A DNA stretch of 64,000 bases from Gelatiniphilus marinus (GTDB taxonomy: Bacteria > Bacteroidota > Bacteroidia > Flavobacteriales > Flavobacteriaceae), in assembly GCF_042678305.1 (NCBI RefSeq), contig NZ_JBHUDT010000001.1. One strand, given 5' to 3'. The notes below the pieces were generated by a model, which was not told the origin of the DNA, ran no database searches, and worked only from the letters and a program-made list of their open reading frames with translations. Below are positions 1-7,541 of this stretch, one piece after another. Positions within the stretch are counted from its first letter, which is position 1. Each line of letters opens with the position of its first letter. A program made the translations under genes and the position numbers.

Positions 1-71
1 ATATTATTAAATTTTGTTATTAAACTAATCAATTAATGTATATATTGAGCATCATAAATTTTAAAGCACTT

Positions 72-464
72 ATGGACGATAAAATTAAATTTGAAATTGA
101 ATTTCCAATACACGCATCACCTCAGTTGTTATACCAATACATATCTACACCTTCTGGGTTATCAGAATGGTTTTCAGACAATGTTAACTCCAGAGGCGAA
201 TTGTTTACATTTATTTGGGACGATAGCGAAGAGCAGGCCAAACTATTAAGCAAAAAAAGCGGCGAGCGCGTAAAATTTAGATGGTTAAACGATGATGAAG
301 AAGGCGCCTCTTGCTATTTTGAAATTAGAATTCAGGTCGATGAGATTACCAAAGACGTATCGCTTATGGTAACCGATTTTGCTGATGAAGACGAAATTGA
401 TGAAGCCAAAATGCTGTGGGAAAATCAAATTTCAGATTTAAAGCACGTATTAGGTTCTGTGTAA
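72..464 (+). CDS. START-like (SRPBCC) domain protein
   Basis: A 130-residue protein starting MDDKIKFEIEFPIH. An upstream in-frame ATG at 36 would add 12 residues, but the family normally begins right before the first beta strand, so I chose the ATG at 72. The stretch ASPQLLYQYISTPSGLSEWF is the typical first helix of the SRPBCC helix-grip fold, and the C-terminal half is acidic with a final helix. This family is widespread in Bacteroidota next to a class IV aminotransferase, as here. The ligand and function are unknown. It is followed by a rho-independent terminator that overlaps the next gene's leader. The family call is fairly sure; no biochemical role can be given. Confidence 0.8.
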   Translation: MDDKIKFEIEFPIHASPQLLYQYISTPSGLSEWFSDNVNSRGELFTFIWDDSEEQAKLLSKKSGERVKFRWLNDDEEGASCYFEIRIQVDEITKDVSLMVTDFADEDEIDEAKMLWENQISDLKHVLGSV

Positions 465-485
465 CCAGATAATATATAAAACCGT

Positions 486-528
486 TATATTTGCCCACTT
501 TAAATTCAACTAAAAGTGGGATTTTTTT
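486..528 (+). terminator. Terminator of the START-like gene with a promoter nested in it
   Basis: CCCACTTT (494-501) pairs with AAAGTGGG (513-520) and is followed by seven T, which end two bases before the ATG at 529. Immediately before the stem is TATATTTG (486-493), an exact Bacteroidota -7 element. A transcript starting about 500 would contain only part of the left arm and would escape termination, while readthrough from the upstream gene would be stopped. No good -33 TTG is visible. The terminator is well supported; the promoter is moderate. Confidence 0.6.
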
Positions 529-1371
529 ATGATTAATTTTAACCAACAAATCTTAGATCCAGATTCTAAACTATCTGTACATAGCCGGGGCTTTAATTAC
601 GGAGATGCCCTTTTTGAAACCCTAAAAGCATCGCAGGGCAAATTGCTTTTTTGGGAAGACCATTATTTTAGGCTAATGGCATCAATGCGCATAATGCGTA
701 TGGAAATACCTATGGAATTTACCATGGAATTTCTTGAAGAACAAATTAAAAAAACACTTGAGGCAAATAAACTACAACAATCATCGGCCCGTGTTAAGCT
801 AATGGTGCAAAGAAAACAAGGTGGCCTGTACTTGCCAGATACAAATACGGTAGATTTTATAATAAGCGCACAAGCCTTAAAAGACGATTTTTATCTTTTA
901 AAAGACGCATTTTACGAAGTCGATCTGTTTAAAGATTACTACATTTCTCCAACACTGCTCTCTACGCTTAAAACCAACAACAAAGCCATCAATGTGGTAG
1001 GCAGCATTTTTGCCAAAGAAAACAACCTGCACAACTGCTTGCTTTTAAACACCAACAAACAAGTAATAGAAGCTCTTAACGGCAATGTTTTTGTAGTTAA
1101 GGATAATGTAATAAAAACACCGCCTATTGCCGATGGTTGCCTAAAAGGAATTATGAGAAAACAACTTATGGATATTATAAAAAAGGTGCCCGAATATAAA
1201 TTTTTAGAAGCTTCGGTGTCGCCTTTTGAACTTCAAAAAGCAGACGAGGTTTTTATAACCAATGTTATAGTTGGTATTCAGCCCATAATAAAATACAGAA
1301 AAAAAACATTTAGCACAAACGTATCTAAAATGCTAATGCAAAAACTGAATGTAAAGATTAGATTGGGTTAA
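529..1371 (+). CDS. Aminotransferase class IV (PLP-dependent; BCAT/ADC-lyase-like)
   Basis: A 280-residue fold-type IV PLP enzyme. The N-terminal GFNYGDALFET block matches the start of the class IV fold. LKTNNKA (about residues 147-153) holds the Schiff-base lysine, by alignment with the LKTLN motif of aminodeoxychorismate lyase (K148). EALNGNVFVV follows, as in both PabC-like and branched-chain aminotransferases. The family includes D-amino acid and branched-chain aminotransferases and 4-amino-4-deoxychorismate lyase, and the sequence alone does not tell which. It starts directly after a terminator T-tract and has its own -7 element. The downstream YqgE gene is convergent, so it is probably monocistronic. 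Confidence 0.8.
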   Translation: MINFNQQILDPDSKLSVHSRGFNYGDALFETLKASQGKLLFWEDHYFRLMASMRIMRMEIPMEFTMEFLEEQIKKTLEANKLQQSSARVKLMVQRKQGGLYLPDTNTVDFIISAQALKDDFYLLKDAFYEVDLFKDYYISPTLLSTLKTNNKAINVVGSIFAKENNLHNCLLLNTNKQVIEALNGNVFVVKDNVIKTPPIADGCLKGIMRKQLMDIIKKVPEYKFLEASVSPFELQKADEVFITNVIVGIQPIIKYRKKTFSTNVSKMLMQKLNVKIRLG

Positions 1372-1491
1372 TAAATTCCTATTGTAAAACAGAAATCACA
1401 TAAATAAATTTCAGCTTTTTAAAAGGTTAATTTAAAGCATTTAAATATAGCTGACTAAGGGTTTTGAAATTGATTTGTTTTAATATTAACA

Positions 1492-2052
1492 TCAATTGTA
1501 ACTAGGGTTTTCTGGTGCATTGGACCAAATGCTGTACTCGCCACCAAACTCCAGCATTTTTTCTTTCCAAAAACTGTGGTAATCTTTTTCTATAATATGC
1601 GCTTTATACACATTACTTGTAACCACCCAAGAATGGGCTTTTAGCTCGTCGTCCAATTGGTTTATCCCCCAACCGGAGTAGCCAAGAAAAAACCTAATAT
1701 CACTCTCTTTTATGGAGTGGTTTGCAATAAGTTCGGCAACTTTACTAAAGTCGCCTCCCCAATAAATACCCAAAGAAATCTCTATACTGTCTGGAATTAG
1801 ATCTGGCACCTTATGTATAAAATAAAGATTGTCCTGCTCTACCGGACCGCCGTTATAAACTTTAAAATTAACCCCAATACCTGGTATTAAATCGCTTATT
1901 GTGTATTCCAAAGGCTTATTAAGTATAAAACCTATAGAGCCTTCTTGCGAATGGTCTGCCAATAAAACTATAGAGCGGTTAAAAGAAACATCGCCAATTA
2001 TAGCGGGCTCTGCGATTAACAAATCACCTTTTTTGGGTTTAGTTGTAATCAT
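1492..2052 (-). CDS. YqgE/AlgH family protein (DUF179)
   Basis: 186 residues with the family's hallmark blocks: KKGDLLIAEP near the N terminus, FNRSIVLLADH, GSIGFILNKPL and the C-terminal RFFLGYSGWGINQLDDEL. Length is normal for the family. The protein is cytosolic with a compact alpha/beta fold. Its role is not settled; AlgH was once proposed as an alginate regulator, which is weakly supported in general. It lies between a convergent aminotransferase and the HU gene on the same strand. The family assignment is secure. Confidence 0.88.
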   Translation of the reverse strand: MITTKPKKGDLLIAEPAIIGDVSFNRSIVLLADHSQEGSIGFILNKPLEYTISDLIPGIGVNFKVYNGGPVEQDNLYFIHKVPDLIPDSIEISLGIYWGGDFSKVAELIANHSIKESDIRFFLGYSGWGINQLDDELKAHSWVVTSNVYKAHIIEKDYHSFWKEKMLEFGGEYSIWSNAPENPSYN

Positions 2053-2121
2053 ATTGTCTGGAAATTTATTAATAAATCTAATATTTATTTATTAAAAATG
2101 CAACTTTAAGATGCAATCAAC

Positions 2122-2152
2122 AAAAAATGCCTTCAGTTTTTGAAGGCATTTA
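2122..2152 (-). terminator. Rho-independent terminator of the HU gene
   Basis: AAATGCCTTCA (2125-2135) and TGAAGGCATTT (2141-2151) form a perfect 11-bp stem with a 5-base loop. On the minus strand it is followed by a run of T. It lies 24 bases after the HU stop codon. Confidence 0.85.
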
Positions 2153-2175
2153 AAGAATTATAATATGGGATAATA

Positions 2176-2448
2176 TTAGTTTACCGCATTTGATAAATCA
2201 GATCCTGCCTTAAACTTCACCACGTTTTTAGCTTTGATTTTGATTGTTTCACCAGTTTGAGGATTTCTTCCTTCTCTTGCAGCTCTTTTAGAAACCGACC
2301 AAGATCCGAATCCTACCAAAGATACTCTATTGCCTTTTTGCAAAGCACCTTCAATTTCAATAATAGCACACTCTAAAGCTTTTTTTGCAGCAGCTTTAGT
2401 TATTCCTGCGTGTTCTGCCATAGCATCGATTAAATCTGTTTTGTTCAT
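2176..2448 (-). CDS. HU family DNA-binding protein
   Basis: A 90-residue nucleoid protein of normal HU length. It starts MNKTDLIDAMAEHAG, and the beta-arm region reads VSLVGFGSWSVSKRAAREGRNPQTGE, with the proline at the arm tip seen in HU/IHF. As a homodimer it bends and compacts DNA. The gene stands alone, with a canonical promoter 50-60 bases upstream and a strong terminator behind it, so it is a monocistronic and probably highly expressed unit. Confidence 0.95.
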   Translation of the reverse strand: MNKTDLIDAMAEHAGITKAAAKKALECAIIEIEGALQKGNRVSLVGFGSWSVSKRAAREGRNPQTGETIKIKAKNVVKFKAGSDLSNAVN

Positions 2449-2503
2449 AATATAAAATTTAATTATTAATAAATTGGTTAAACATTTGTTGTTAAATACT
2501 CTA

Positions 2504-2533
2504 CAAATTTATACGGATTATACTACCATACAA
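2504..2533 (-). promoter_or_regulatory. Promoter of the HU gene
   Basis: Reading on the minus strand, TTG (2533-2531), 19 bp, then TAAATTTG (2511-2504): a full match to the Bacteroidota primary-sigma consensus TTG-N19-TAnnTTTG. The predicted start is near 2497, giving a leader of about 50 nt. Confidence 0.8.
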
Positions 2534-2553
2534 GTAATGCTAAGGTAAATACC

Positions 2554-2588
2554 TGCTTTTGTTAATAACTTATTGCTTTTGTTAATAA
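2554..2588. repeat. Tandem 15-bp direct repeat upstream of the HU promoter
   Basis: TGCTTTTGTTAATAA occurs at 2554-2568 and again at 2574-2588. The 20-bp period is about two helical turns, so both copies face the same side of the DNA. It lies just upstream of the HU -33 element and could be a regulator or curved-DNA site. Confidence 0.6.
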
Positions 2589-2638
2589 AGCTTATGCGTT
2601 TTGTCGGTTTTTTTTAAAAATCGAGTGAGAATAAGGCT

Positions 2639-3598
2639 TTAGAGCACTTTGGCTTCATTACAAAATGCATACCCATTTAAAAGCGATTTGGCATCCATAC
2701 TACGCTTACCAGGTAGCTTAATTTCGTTTAATACAACGTATCCGTTTGCAACAGCAACTTTTACTTCGTTTTTAGTGGTAACCACAGTACCAATTTGCAA
2801 ATTATGGGCTGTATTTTCTTTTGCTGCTTTGTAAATTTTAATATCTAATGCCTTTTCGCCATTTAATAATGTGCACCATGCTGCTGGATAGGGGCTCAAC
2901 CCGCGTATTTGGTTATAAATATTATCCAACGTATCGTGCCAATTAATTTTACAATTATCCTTGTTAAGCTTGTGCGCTGTTTTTATAGCGTGGGTATCCA
3001 CTTGGGGAATTGTTTTCACATTACCTTTTTCAATTAAAGCAACGGTTTTTAAAACCAATGCGCTGCCAACAACCATCAATTTGTCGTGTAAGCTTCCAGC
3101 ATTTTCCTCGGGGTCTATGGCCACGTCCTCTTGAAGAATCATTTCGCCCGTATCAATTTTCTCATCAATAAAAAACGTTGAAACGCCGGTTTTGGTTTCG
3201 CCGTTTATAATAGCCCAATTAATAGGTGCGGCACCGCGGTAATTTGGTAACAACGAAGCGTGCAAATTAAAGGTGCCGTATTCCGGCATTTGCCAAACCA
3301 CTTGGGGCAGCATCCTAAAAGCCACCACAATTTGGAGGTTGGCTTTTAAAGCCTTTAGCTCATTTAAAAAATCCTCGCTTTTTAAATTTGTGGGCTGCAA
3401 AATGTTTAAGCCCACAGATTTTGCATATTGTTTTACCGCACTTTCGTTCAATTTTCGTCCGCGGCCGGCAGGTTTGTCGGGTGCCGTAATAACGCCCACA
3501 ATGGTATAGTTGTTTTCTACCAATGTTTTTAAGGTCGCCACTGCAAAATCTGGCGTTCCCATAAAAACAATTCTTAAGTTTTTCATTTTCATTTTCAT
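2639..3598 (-). CDS. fmt: Methionyl-tRNA formyltransferase
   Basis: Transfers a formyl group from 10-formyl-tetrahydrofolate to Met-tRNAfMet for translation initiation. Visible landmarks are VFMGTPDFAV at the N terminus, the active-site region NLHASLLPNYRGAAPINWAI with the conserved N-H pair, and the tRNA-binding C-terminal domain (about residues 205-310, with RGLSPYPAAW). Length is normal. The N terminus reads MKMKMKNLRIVF, so starts at 3598, 3592 or 3586 are all possible; the last (MKNLRIVF) fits the family best. It lies downstream of recQ on the same strand, separated by a GC-rich extragenic repeat. Confidence 0.95.
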   Translation of the reverse strand: MKMKMKNLRIVFMGTPDFAVATLKTLVENNYTIVGVITAPDKPAGRGRKLNESAVKQYAKSVGLNILQPTNLKSEDFLNELKALKANLQIVVAFRMLPQVVWQMPEYGTFNLHASLLPNYRGAAPINWAIINGETKTGVSTFFIDEKIDTGEMILQEDVAIDPEENAGSLHDKLMVVGSALVLKTVALIEKGNVKTIPQVDTHAIKTAHKLNKDNCKINWHDTLDNIYNQIRGLSPYPAAWCTLLNGEKALDIKIYKAAKENTAHNLQIGTVVTTKNEVKVAVANGYVVLNEIKLPGKRSMDAKSLLNGYAFCNEAKVL

Positions 3599-3613
3599 TT
3601 ATATTTAAAATTT

Positions 3614-3720
3614 GGGCGTTCCCCTGCGCTTCGAGTACCTCAGCGATTGTCGGGTCGGGCTTTCCGCTGCAAGTCCGCGCTCGTGCCTCGCTGTGGGCTT
3701 TCCGCTGCAATCCCTAACGC
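3614..3720 (+). repeat. Extragenic GC-rich repeat, copy A
   Basis: A 107-bp island, much more GC-rich than its surroundings, between the recQ stop and the fmt start. It begins GGGCGTTCCCC, contains CAGCGA and GGGTCGGGCTTTC, and ends CAATCCCTAACGC. The same boundaries and core recur in reverse orientation at 6671-6779. It creates spurious open frames in several phases, none of which I accept as genes. It is probably a dispersed repeat family of this genome. Confidence 0.8.
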
Positions 3721-3787
3721 ACCTATCTGCCAAAGTTATACCAAACCCAATATTTAGTTCGTCTTTGCAATGTTCTTTTTTTAGTAA

Positions 3788-5689
3788 TCAGTCTTTTAAT
3801 TTATAGGTATTTGTTGTTGTAATTGTAATCATATTGTGTTCCAAAAGTAACTTTAAAACGGTTTTCACATCTTTCTCTGGGTAATTTAAAGTGGTGCTAA
3901 TTAGTCGAGACGACAAGTCGCCGTTTTCAAGTAATTCTATAATGCGTTTTTTTATGGTATTAATATCTTGCGGTTTATTCTTTTTTTCAGCTAAAAAGCA
4001 AACCGAACAAATGCCGCAAGGTTTTACATCTTTTTCACCAAAATAAGCGAGCAGCTGTATGCTTTTGCAAACCGTATCGTTTTCAACATAATCAAGCATA
4101 CTTTTAACCTGTTGCTGTTTTAGCTTGTTTTGTTGCTCGATAATGGAGGCGATGCGATTAATGGTTTTATCGTCTTCGCGTGGTTGGATAAAGGTAATCT
4201 GCGCATCGGTTTTTGCCAAATTTAAAGTGATGATTTCACTACGTTCAAGCGCGTTTAAAACAGCGATTAATTTAGATTCGGTAACCGAAGCCTTTTCGGC
4301 AATACGTTTTAAATCAACTTTGGTAACATGGTCGAAAATACCGCCGTACATTCTAAGCATCGATTTTACTATTATATTATATTCCTGGTGCGTTTCCAGA
4401 TAATTAAACAAAGCTCCGCTAGAAATAACAAACTGAACCGTAACCTTGTTTTTAAACTGTTTTGATAGGGTAATCACGCTATTTCGGTCTAAAATCAACA
4501 GGGCGTTATAGCATAAAATAGAGTTGAAGTTATAGGTTTTGCAAAAGGTGCTAAAATTGAAATCGTTGGTAAGGTATTCGCCTTCGCCATAAGAAACCTG
4601 GAAATAACTGCACAGTTTTCGGTACACCTGTTTTACAAAATTTACCGTTGGCAGCACCTTTAAAAATTGGTTTTTAACCAAAACGGCATCGCTATTGTTT
4701 TTTAAAATAACGGCGAAAGCCTTGTCGCCATTTCTACCCACACGACCCGCTTCTTGAAAATAACTCTCAATGCTTTCGGGTAAATTTAAATGGATAACCG
4801 TTTTTACATCGGGCTTATCAATGCCCATCCCAAAGGCATTTGTGGCTACCATAACCTGTTTGCGGTTGTTAATCCAAGCAGTCATGTTTGCATCTTTTTC
4901 ATCATTGGAAAGTCCCCCGTGGTAATAGGTTGCCCCAATGTTTTTCGAGGCTAAATACGAGGCCAAATCCAAGGTTAGTTTTCTGTTTCTAACGTAAATA
5001 ATCGACGAGGCCTTATACTTTTTTAAAATGCTTTCAATCCGGTAATATTTATCGTTTTCGTGGTAAACCATGTACGCCAAATTGGGTCTGTAAAACGATT
5101 GCTTGAATATTTTGGGTTTTATAAAATCGAGTTCTTTGGTAATGTCGTCAATAACTTCGGGTTTTGCCGAAGCCGTTAAGGCTATTACATTTACACTGGG
5201 TTGCAATTGGCGCAGAAGCGTAATGTTTTTATAAGCGGGCCTAAAATCGCTTCCCCATTGCGAGATACAGTGCGCCTCGTCCACTGCAATTAAATTCACG
5301 TTCATTAACCGGATTCTATCCTGTACCAATTCTTGCTGTAAACGTTCGGGCGAGAGGTATAAAAACTTGTAATTGCCGTAAATGCAATTATCCAAAAGTG
5401 TATCTAATTGGCCATACGAAATCCCACTGGTTAACGCCATGGCTTTAATGCCTTTATTGTTAAGCTGCTGCACTTGGTCTTTCATAAGCGCAATTAAGGG
5501 CGAAATTACAATGCAAATACCATCTTTTGCCAAAGCAGGAATTTGAAAGCACAACGATTTTCCGCCACCCGTAGGCAACAATGCAAAGGTGTCTTCGGCA
5601 TCTAAAACCGCATTAATAATAGCTTCTTGGTTGGGTTTAAAGGAAGTGAATTTCCAATAGCGTTCCAATATGTTTATGGGGTGTTCCAT
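3788..5689 (-). CDS. recQ: ATP-dependent DNA helicase RecQ
   Basis: A 633-residue 3'-5' superfamily 2 helicase. Walker A is LLPTGGGKSLCFQ, the Walker B box is VDEAHCISQWGSDFR, and the aromatic-rich loop and motif VI (QEAGRVGRNG) are present. The RQC zinc site is seen as CKSIQLLAYFGE followed by CGICSVC. The last ~60 residues look like an extra winged helix rather than a classical HRDC domain. It acts in recombination and fork repair. It starts one base after the stop of the upstream AAA ATPase gene, so the two are co-transcribed. Confidence 0.93.
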   Translation of the reverse strand: MEHPINILERYWKFTSFKPNQEAIINAVLDAEDTFALLPTGGGKSLCFQIPALAKDGICIVISPLIALMKDQVQQLNNKGIKAMALTSGISYGQLDTLLDNCIYGNYKFLYLSPERLQQELVQDRIRLMNVNLIAVDEAHCISQWGSDFRPAYKNITLLRQLQPSVNVIALTASAKPEVIDDITKELDFIKPKIFKQSFYRPNLAYMVYHENDKYYRIESILKKYKASSIIYVRNRKLTLDLASYLASKNIGATYYHGGLSNDEKDANMTAWINNRKQVMVATNAFGMGIDKPDVKTVIHLNLPESIESYFQEAGRVGRNGDKAFAVILKNNSDAVLVKNQFLKVLPTVNFVKQVYRKLCSYFQVSYGEGEYLTNDFNFSTFCKTYNFNSILCYNALLILDRNSVITLSKQFKNKVTVQFVISSGALFNYLETHQEYNIIVKSMLRMYGGIFDHVTKVDLKRIAEKASVTESKLIAVLNALERSEIITLNLAKTDAQITFIQPREDDKTINRIASIIEQQNKLKQQQVKSMLDYVENDTVCKSIQLLAYFGEKDVKPCGICSVCFLAEKKNKPQDINTIKKRIIELLENGDLSSRLISTTLNYPEKDVKTVLKLLLEHNMITITTTNTYKLKD

Positions 5690-5690
5690 C

Positions 5691-6230
5691 TTACATATTT
5701 AGGGTATTAAGAATATAATCGACTCTTTTTTCAACCGCATCAAAAGGCACATCAATCAATTTATAGTTAAACGACAGATAGGTGTTTTGTAAATGGTCGT
5801 GAATTTGCAAAGCTTCTTCAAAACTTTCATAACGCTCGTTATCTGTTACATAAATATCTTGCCATGGTTTTAAAATAAATACGCAATCGTAAACACTATC
5901 TTTACACACATCCATAAAATACTGCGGATAACTTTCTCCTATAAAATCCATATACGCTAAAACATCGGGTACTCCCCTATCTAAAAAAACCACGCTTGTA
6001 TTTAGGTTTTTAGTATCGTTATATTGCTGTTCGCGCCCCCTTAAAAGCAATTCGCTAAACAATAAAGGGTTTGTTAAAAACAGTTGGTCGATACCATCTT
6101 TTTTTGCATCAAGAATAACTTGACGCGAAATTTCCTCAAAACAAGTAAAACCTCTATTAATCAATTCATTAATAACGCTAGACTTTCCAGTTCCTGGGCC
6201 ACCGGTAATAACAATTCTTTTAGTATCCAA
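5691..6230 (-). CDS. AAA family ATPase / P-loop kinase-like protein
   Basis: 179 residues. Walker A is GGPGTGKSS (residues 10-18), and FLDRGVPDVLAYMDF resembles the DRG motif of P-loop nucleotide kinases. This matches the AAA_28 family, small ATPases of unknown substrate. It is the first gene of a two-gene unit with recQ (1-bp gap), which suggests but does not prove a nucleic-acid-linked job. It is divergent from the DUF493 gene. Confidence 0.8.
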   Translation of the reverse strand: MDTKRIVITGGPGTGKSSVINELINRGFTCFEEISRQVILDAKKDGIDQLFLTNPLLFSELLLRGREQQYNDTKNLNTSVVFLDRGVPDVLAYMDFIGESYPQYFMDVCKDSVYDCVFILKPWQDIYVTDNERYESFEEALQIHDHLQNTYLSFNYKLIDVPFDAVEKRVDYILNTLNM

Positions 6231-6294
6231 ATGGGTAATATTTATACTGTAAAAATCGGGATTTAACTTCTATTAAAAAAATGCAAATAAACAG

Positions 6295-6302
6295 TATCTT
6301 TG
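6295..6302 (+). promoter_or_regulatory. -7 element before the DUF493 gene
   Basis: TATCTTTG is an exact TAnnTTTG match 20 bases before the ATG at 6322, in the 91-bp divergent intergenic region. No clear -33 TTG is present. Confidence 0.5.
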
Positions 6303-6321
6303 CCATTTATTAAACAATATT

Positions 6322-6615
6322 ATGAGCACACCTACAAATTCTGATGAATTTTACAAGAAATTAAAAGTCCAATTACAAGACACGGCGCTTTGGCCCACAA
6401 CTTATTTGTACAAATTTATTGTAAAAACAGATACAGAAAACATTGCTAAAGTTGAAGCTATTTTTGATAATATGGGCGCTGTTATAAATACAAAGCAGTC
6501 TAAAAATGGTAAATACACCAGTGTTTCTGTTAATATAGTAATGAAAAACCCAGAGGCCGTAATTATAAAATACAAGGAAGTAGCAAAAAAAGTAGAAGGC
6601 GTTATAAGCCTTTAA
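6322..6615 (+). CDS. DUF493 (YbeD-like) family protein
   Basis: A 97-residue protein with the ACT-like ferredoxin fold of the DUF493/YbeD family: FYKKLKVQL near the N terminus, then LYKFIVKTD, and a C-terminal YTSVSVNIVMKNPEAVI strand-helix unit. A regulatory or lipoylation-linked role has been suggested for relatives, but none is visible here. It stands alone behind its own -7 element. Copy B of the extragenic repeat follows about 55 bp after the stop. Confidence 0.82.
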   Translation: MSTPTNSDEFYKKLKVQLQDTALWPTTYLYKFIVKTDTENIAKVEAIFDNMGAVINTKQSKNGKYTSVSVNIVMKNPEAVIIKYKEVAKKVEGVISL

Positions 6616-6670
6616 AGATTGTTGAAGTTTTCAATTTTTATTGGATAGTTTAATTGAAAACGAGAATTCT

Positions 6671-6779
6671 GCGTTAGGGATTGAGGCATTTGTTGAAGCT
6701 CCCCGACGCAGGAGGGAGCGACTGCCGAAAGCCCGACCCCATTGGTCGCTGAGCGGAGTCGAAGTGCGGGGTAACGCCC
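6671..6779 (-). repeat. Extragenic GC-rich repeat, copy B
   Basis: A 109-bp inverted copy of the repeat at 3614-3720. Read on the minus strand it starts GGGCGTTACCCC, shares CAGCGA and GGGTCGGGCTTTC, and ends CAATCCCTAACGC. The centre differs more (TTCAACAAATGCC), so ends and core are conserved while the middle drifts. It lies between the DUF493 and DUF4290 genes. Confidence 0.8.
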
Positions 6780-6881
6780 AAATAAAAATAAAAGACATAT
6801 TTTTAAACTATCTCTTATTTTTTTGTATTTTGCGAGCGCACAGCAACTACGTGCAACAAACATATAATCTACACATTTATT

Positions 6882-7535
6882 TTGATAGACGATTTAGAAT
6901 ACAATACAGAGCGCGAGCATTTAATTATCCCAGAATACGGTCGCCACATGCAGAAAATGATTAACTACGCTAAAAGCAGGGACACAAAAGAAGAACGCGA
7001 TAAATTAGCCAAGGCTATAATTTCTGTTATGGGAAACATGCAACCACATTTAAGAGACGTTCCAGATTTTCAGCATAAATTATGGGATCAGCTATTTATC
7101 ATGTCCAATTTTGAATTGGATGCCGATTCGCCCTTTGAAAAACCCACAAAAGAACTTTTTGAAGAAAGTCCGGAGCCGTTAAAATATCCGCAAAACCATC
7201 CTAAATATCGGTTTTACGGAAACAATATTAAAACGATGATAGATGTTGCCAATACATGGGAAGCGGGCGAGCTTAAAGAAGCTTTAATTTATACCATTGC
7301 CAACCACATGAAAAAGTGTTTTTTAAATTGGAACAAAGACACGGTTGAGGATGCGGTAATTTTTAGCCATTTATTCGAGCTCTCAAACGGAAAAATAGAT
7401 TTGCGCAACTCTGAGGAAGATTTATCAGACTCATCAAGCTTAATGCGAACCAAAACCAAATACAGCAACAGTAGCAACAAAAAAGGCGGACACCAAAAAA
7501 AGGGTTCGGGCAATCGCCAAAGAAAACGTTATTAA
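6882..7535 (+). CDS. DUF4290 domain protein
   Basis: 217 residues with the Bacteroidota-specific DUF4290 opening IDDLEYNTEREHLIIPEYGRH. The reading frame has no ATG at the expected place; TTG at 6882 gives exactly the family N terminus, so I accept a TTG start. The C-terminal 50 residues are low complexity and strongly basic (KKGGHQKKGSGNRQRKRY), suggesting RNA or nucleic-acid contact. It ends 6 bp before murA and is probably co-transcribed with it, a pairing common in the phylum. The function is unknown. Confidence 0.82.
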   Translation: MIDDLEYNTEREHLIIPEYGRHMQKMINYAKSRDTKEERDKLAKAIISVMGNMQPHLRDVPDFQHKLWDQLFIMSNFELDADSPFEKPTKELFEESPEPLKYPQNHPKYRFYGNNIKTMIDVANTWEAGELKEALIYTIANHMKKCFLNWNKDTVEDAVIFSHLFELSNGKIDLRNSEEDLSDSSSLMRTKTKYSNSSNKKGGHQKKGSGNRQRKRY

Positions 7536-7541
7536 GCATTT

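Noticed and set aside
3360..3806. Open frames over the extragenic repeat on both strands (116 and 64 codons)
   Set aside because: They run through the GC-rich repeat and antisense to fmt, with no family-like sequence. Similar spurious frames arise at the second repeat copy (6641-6964).
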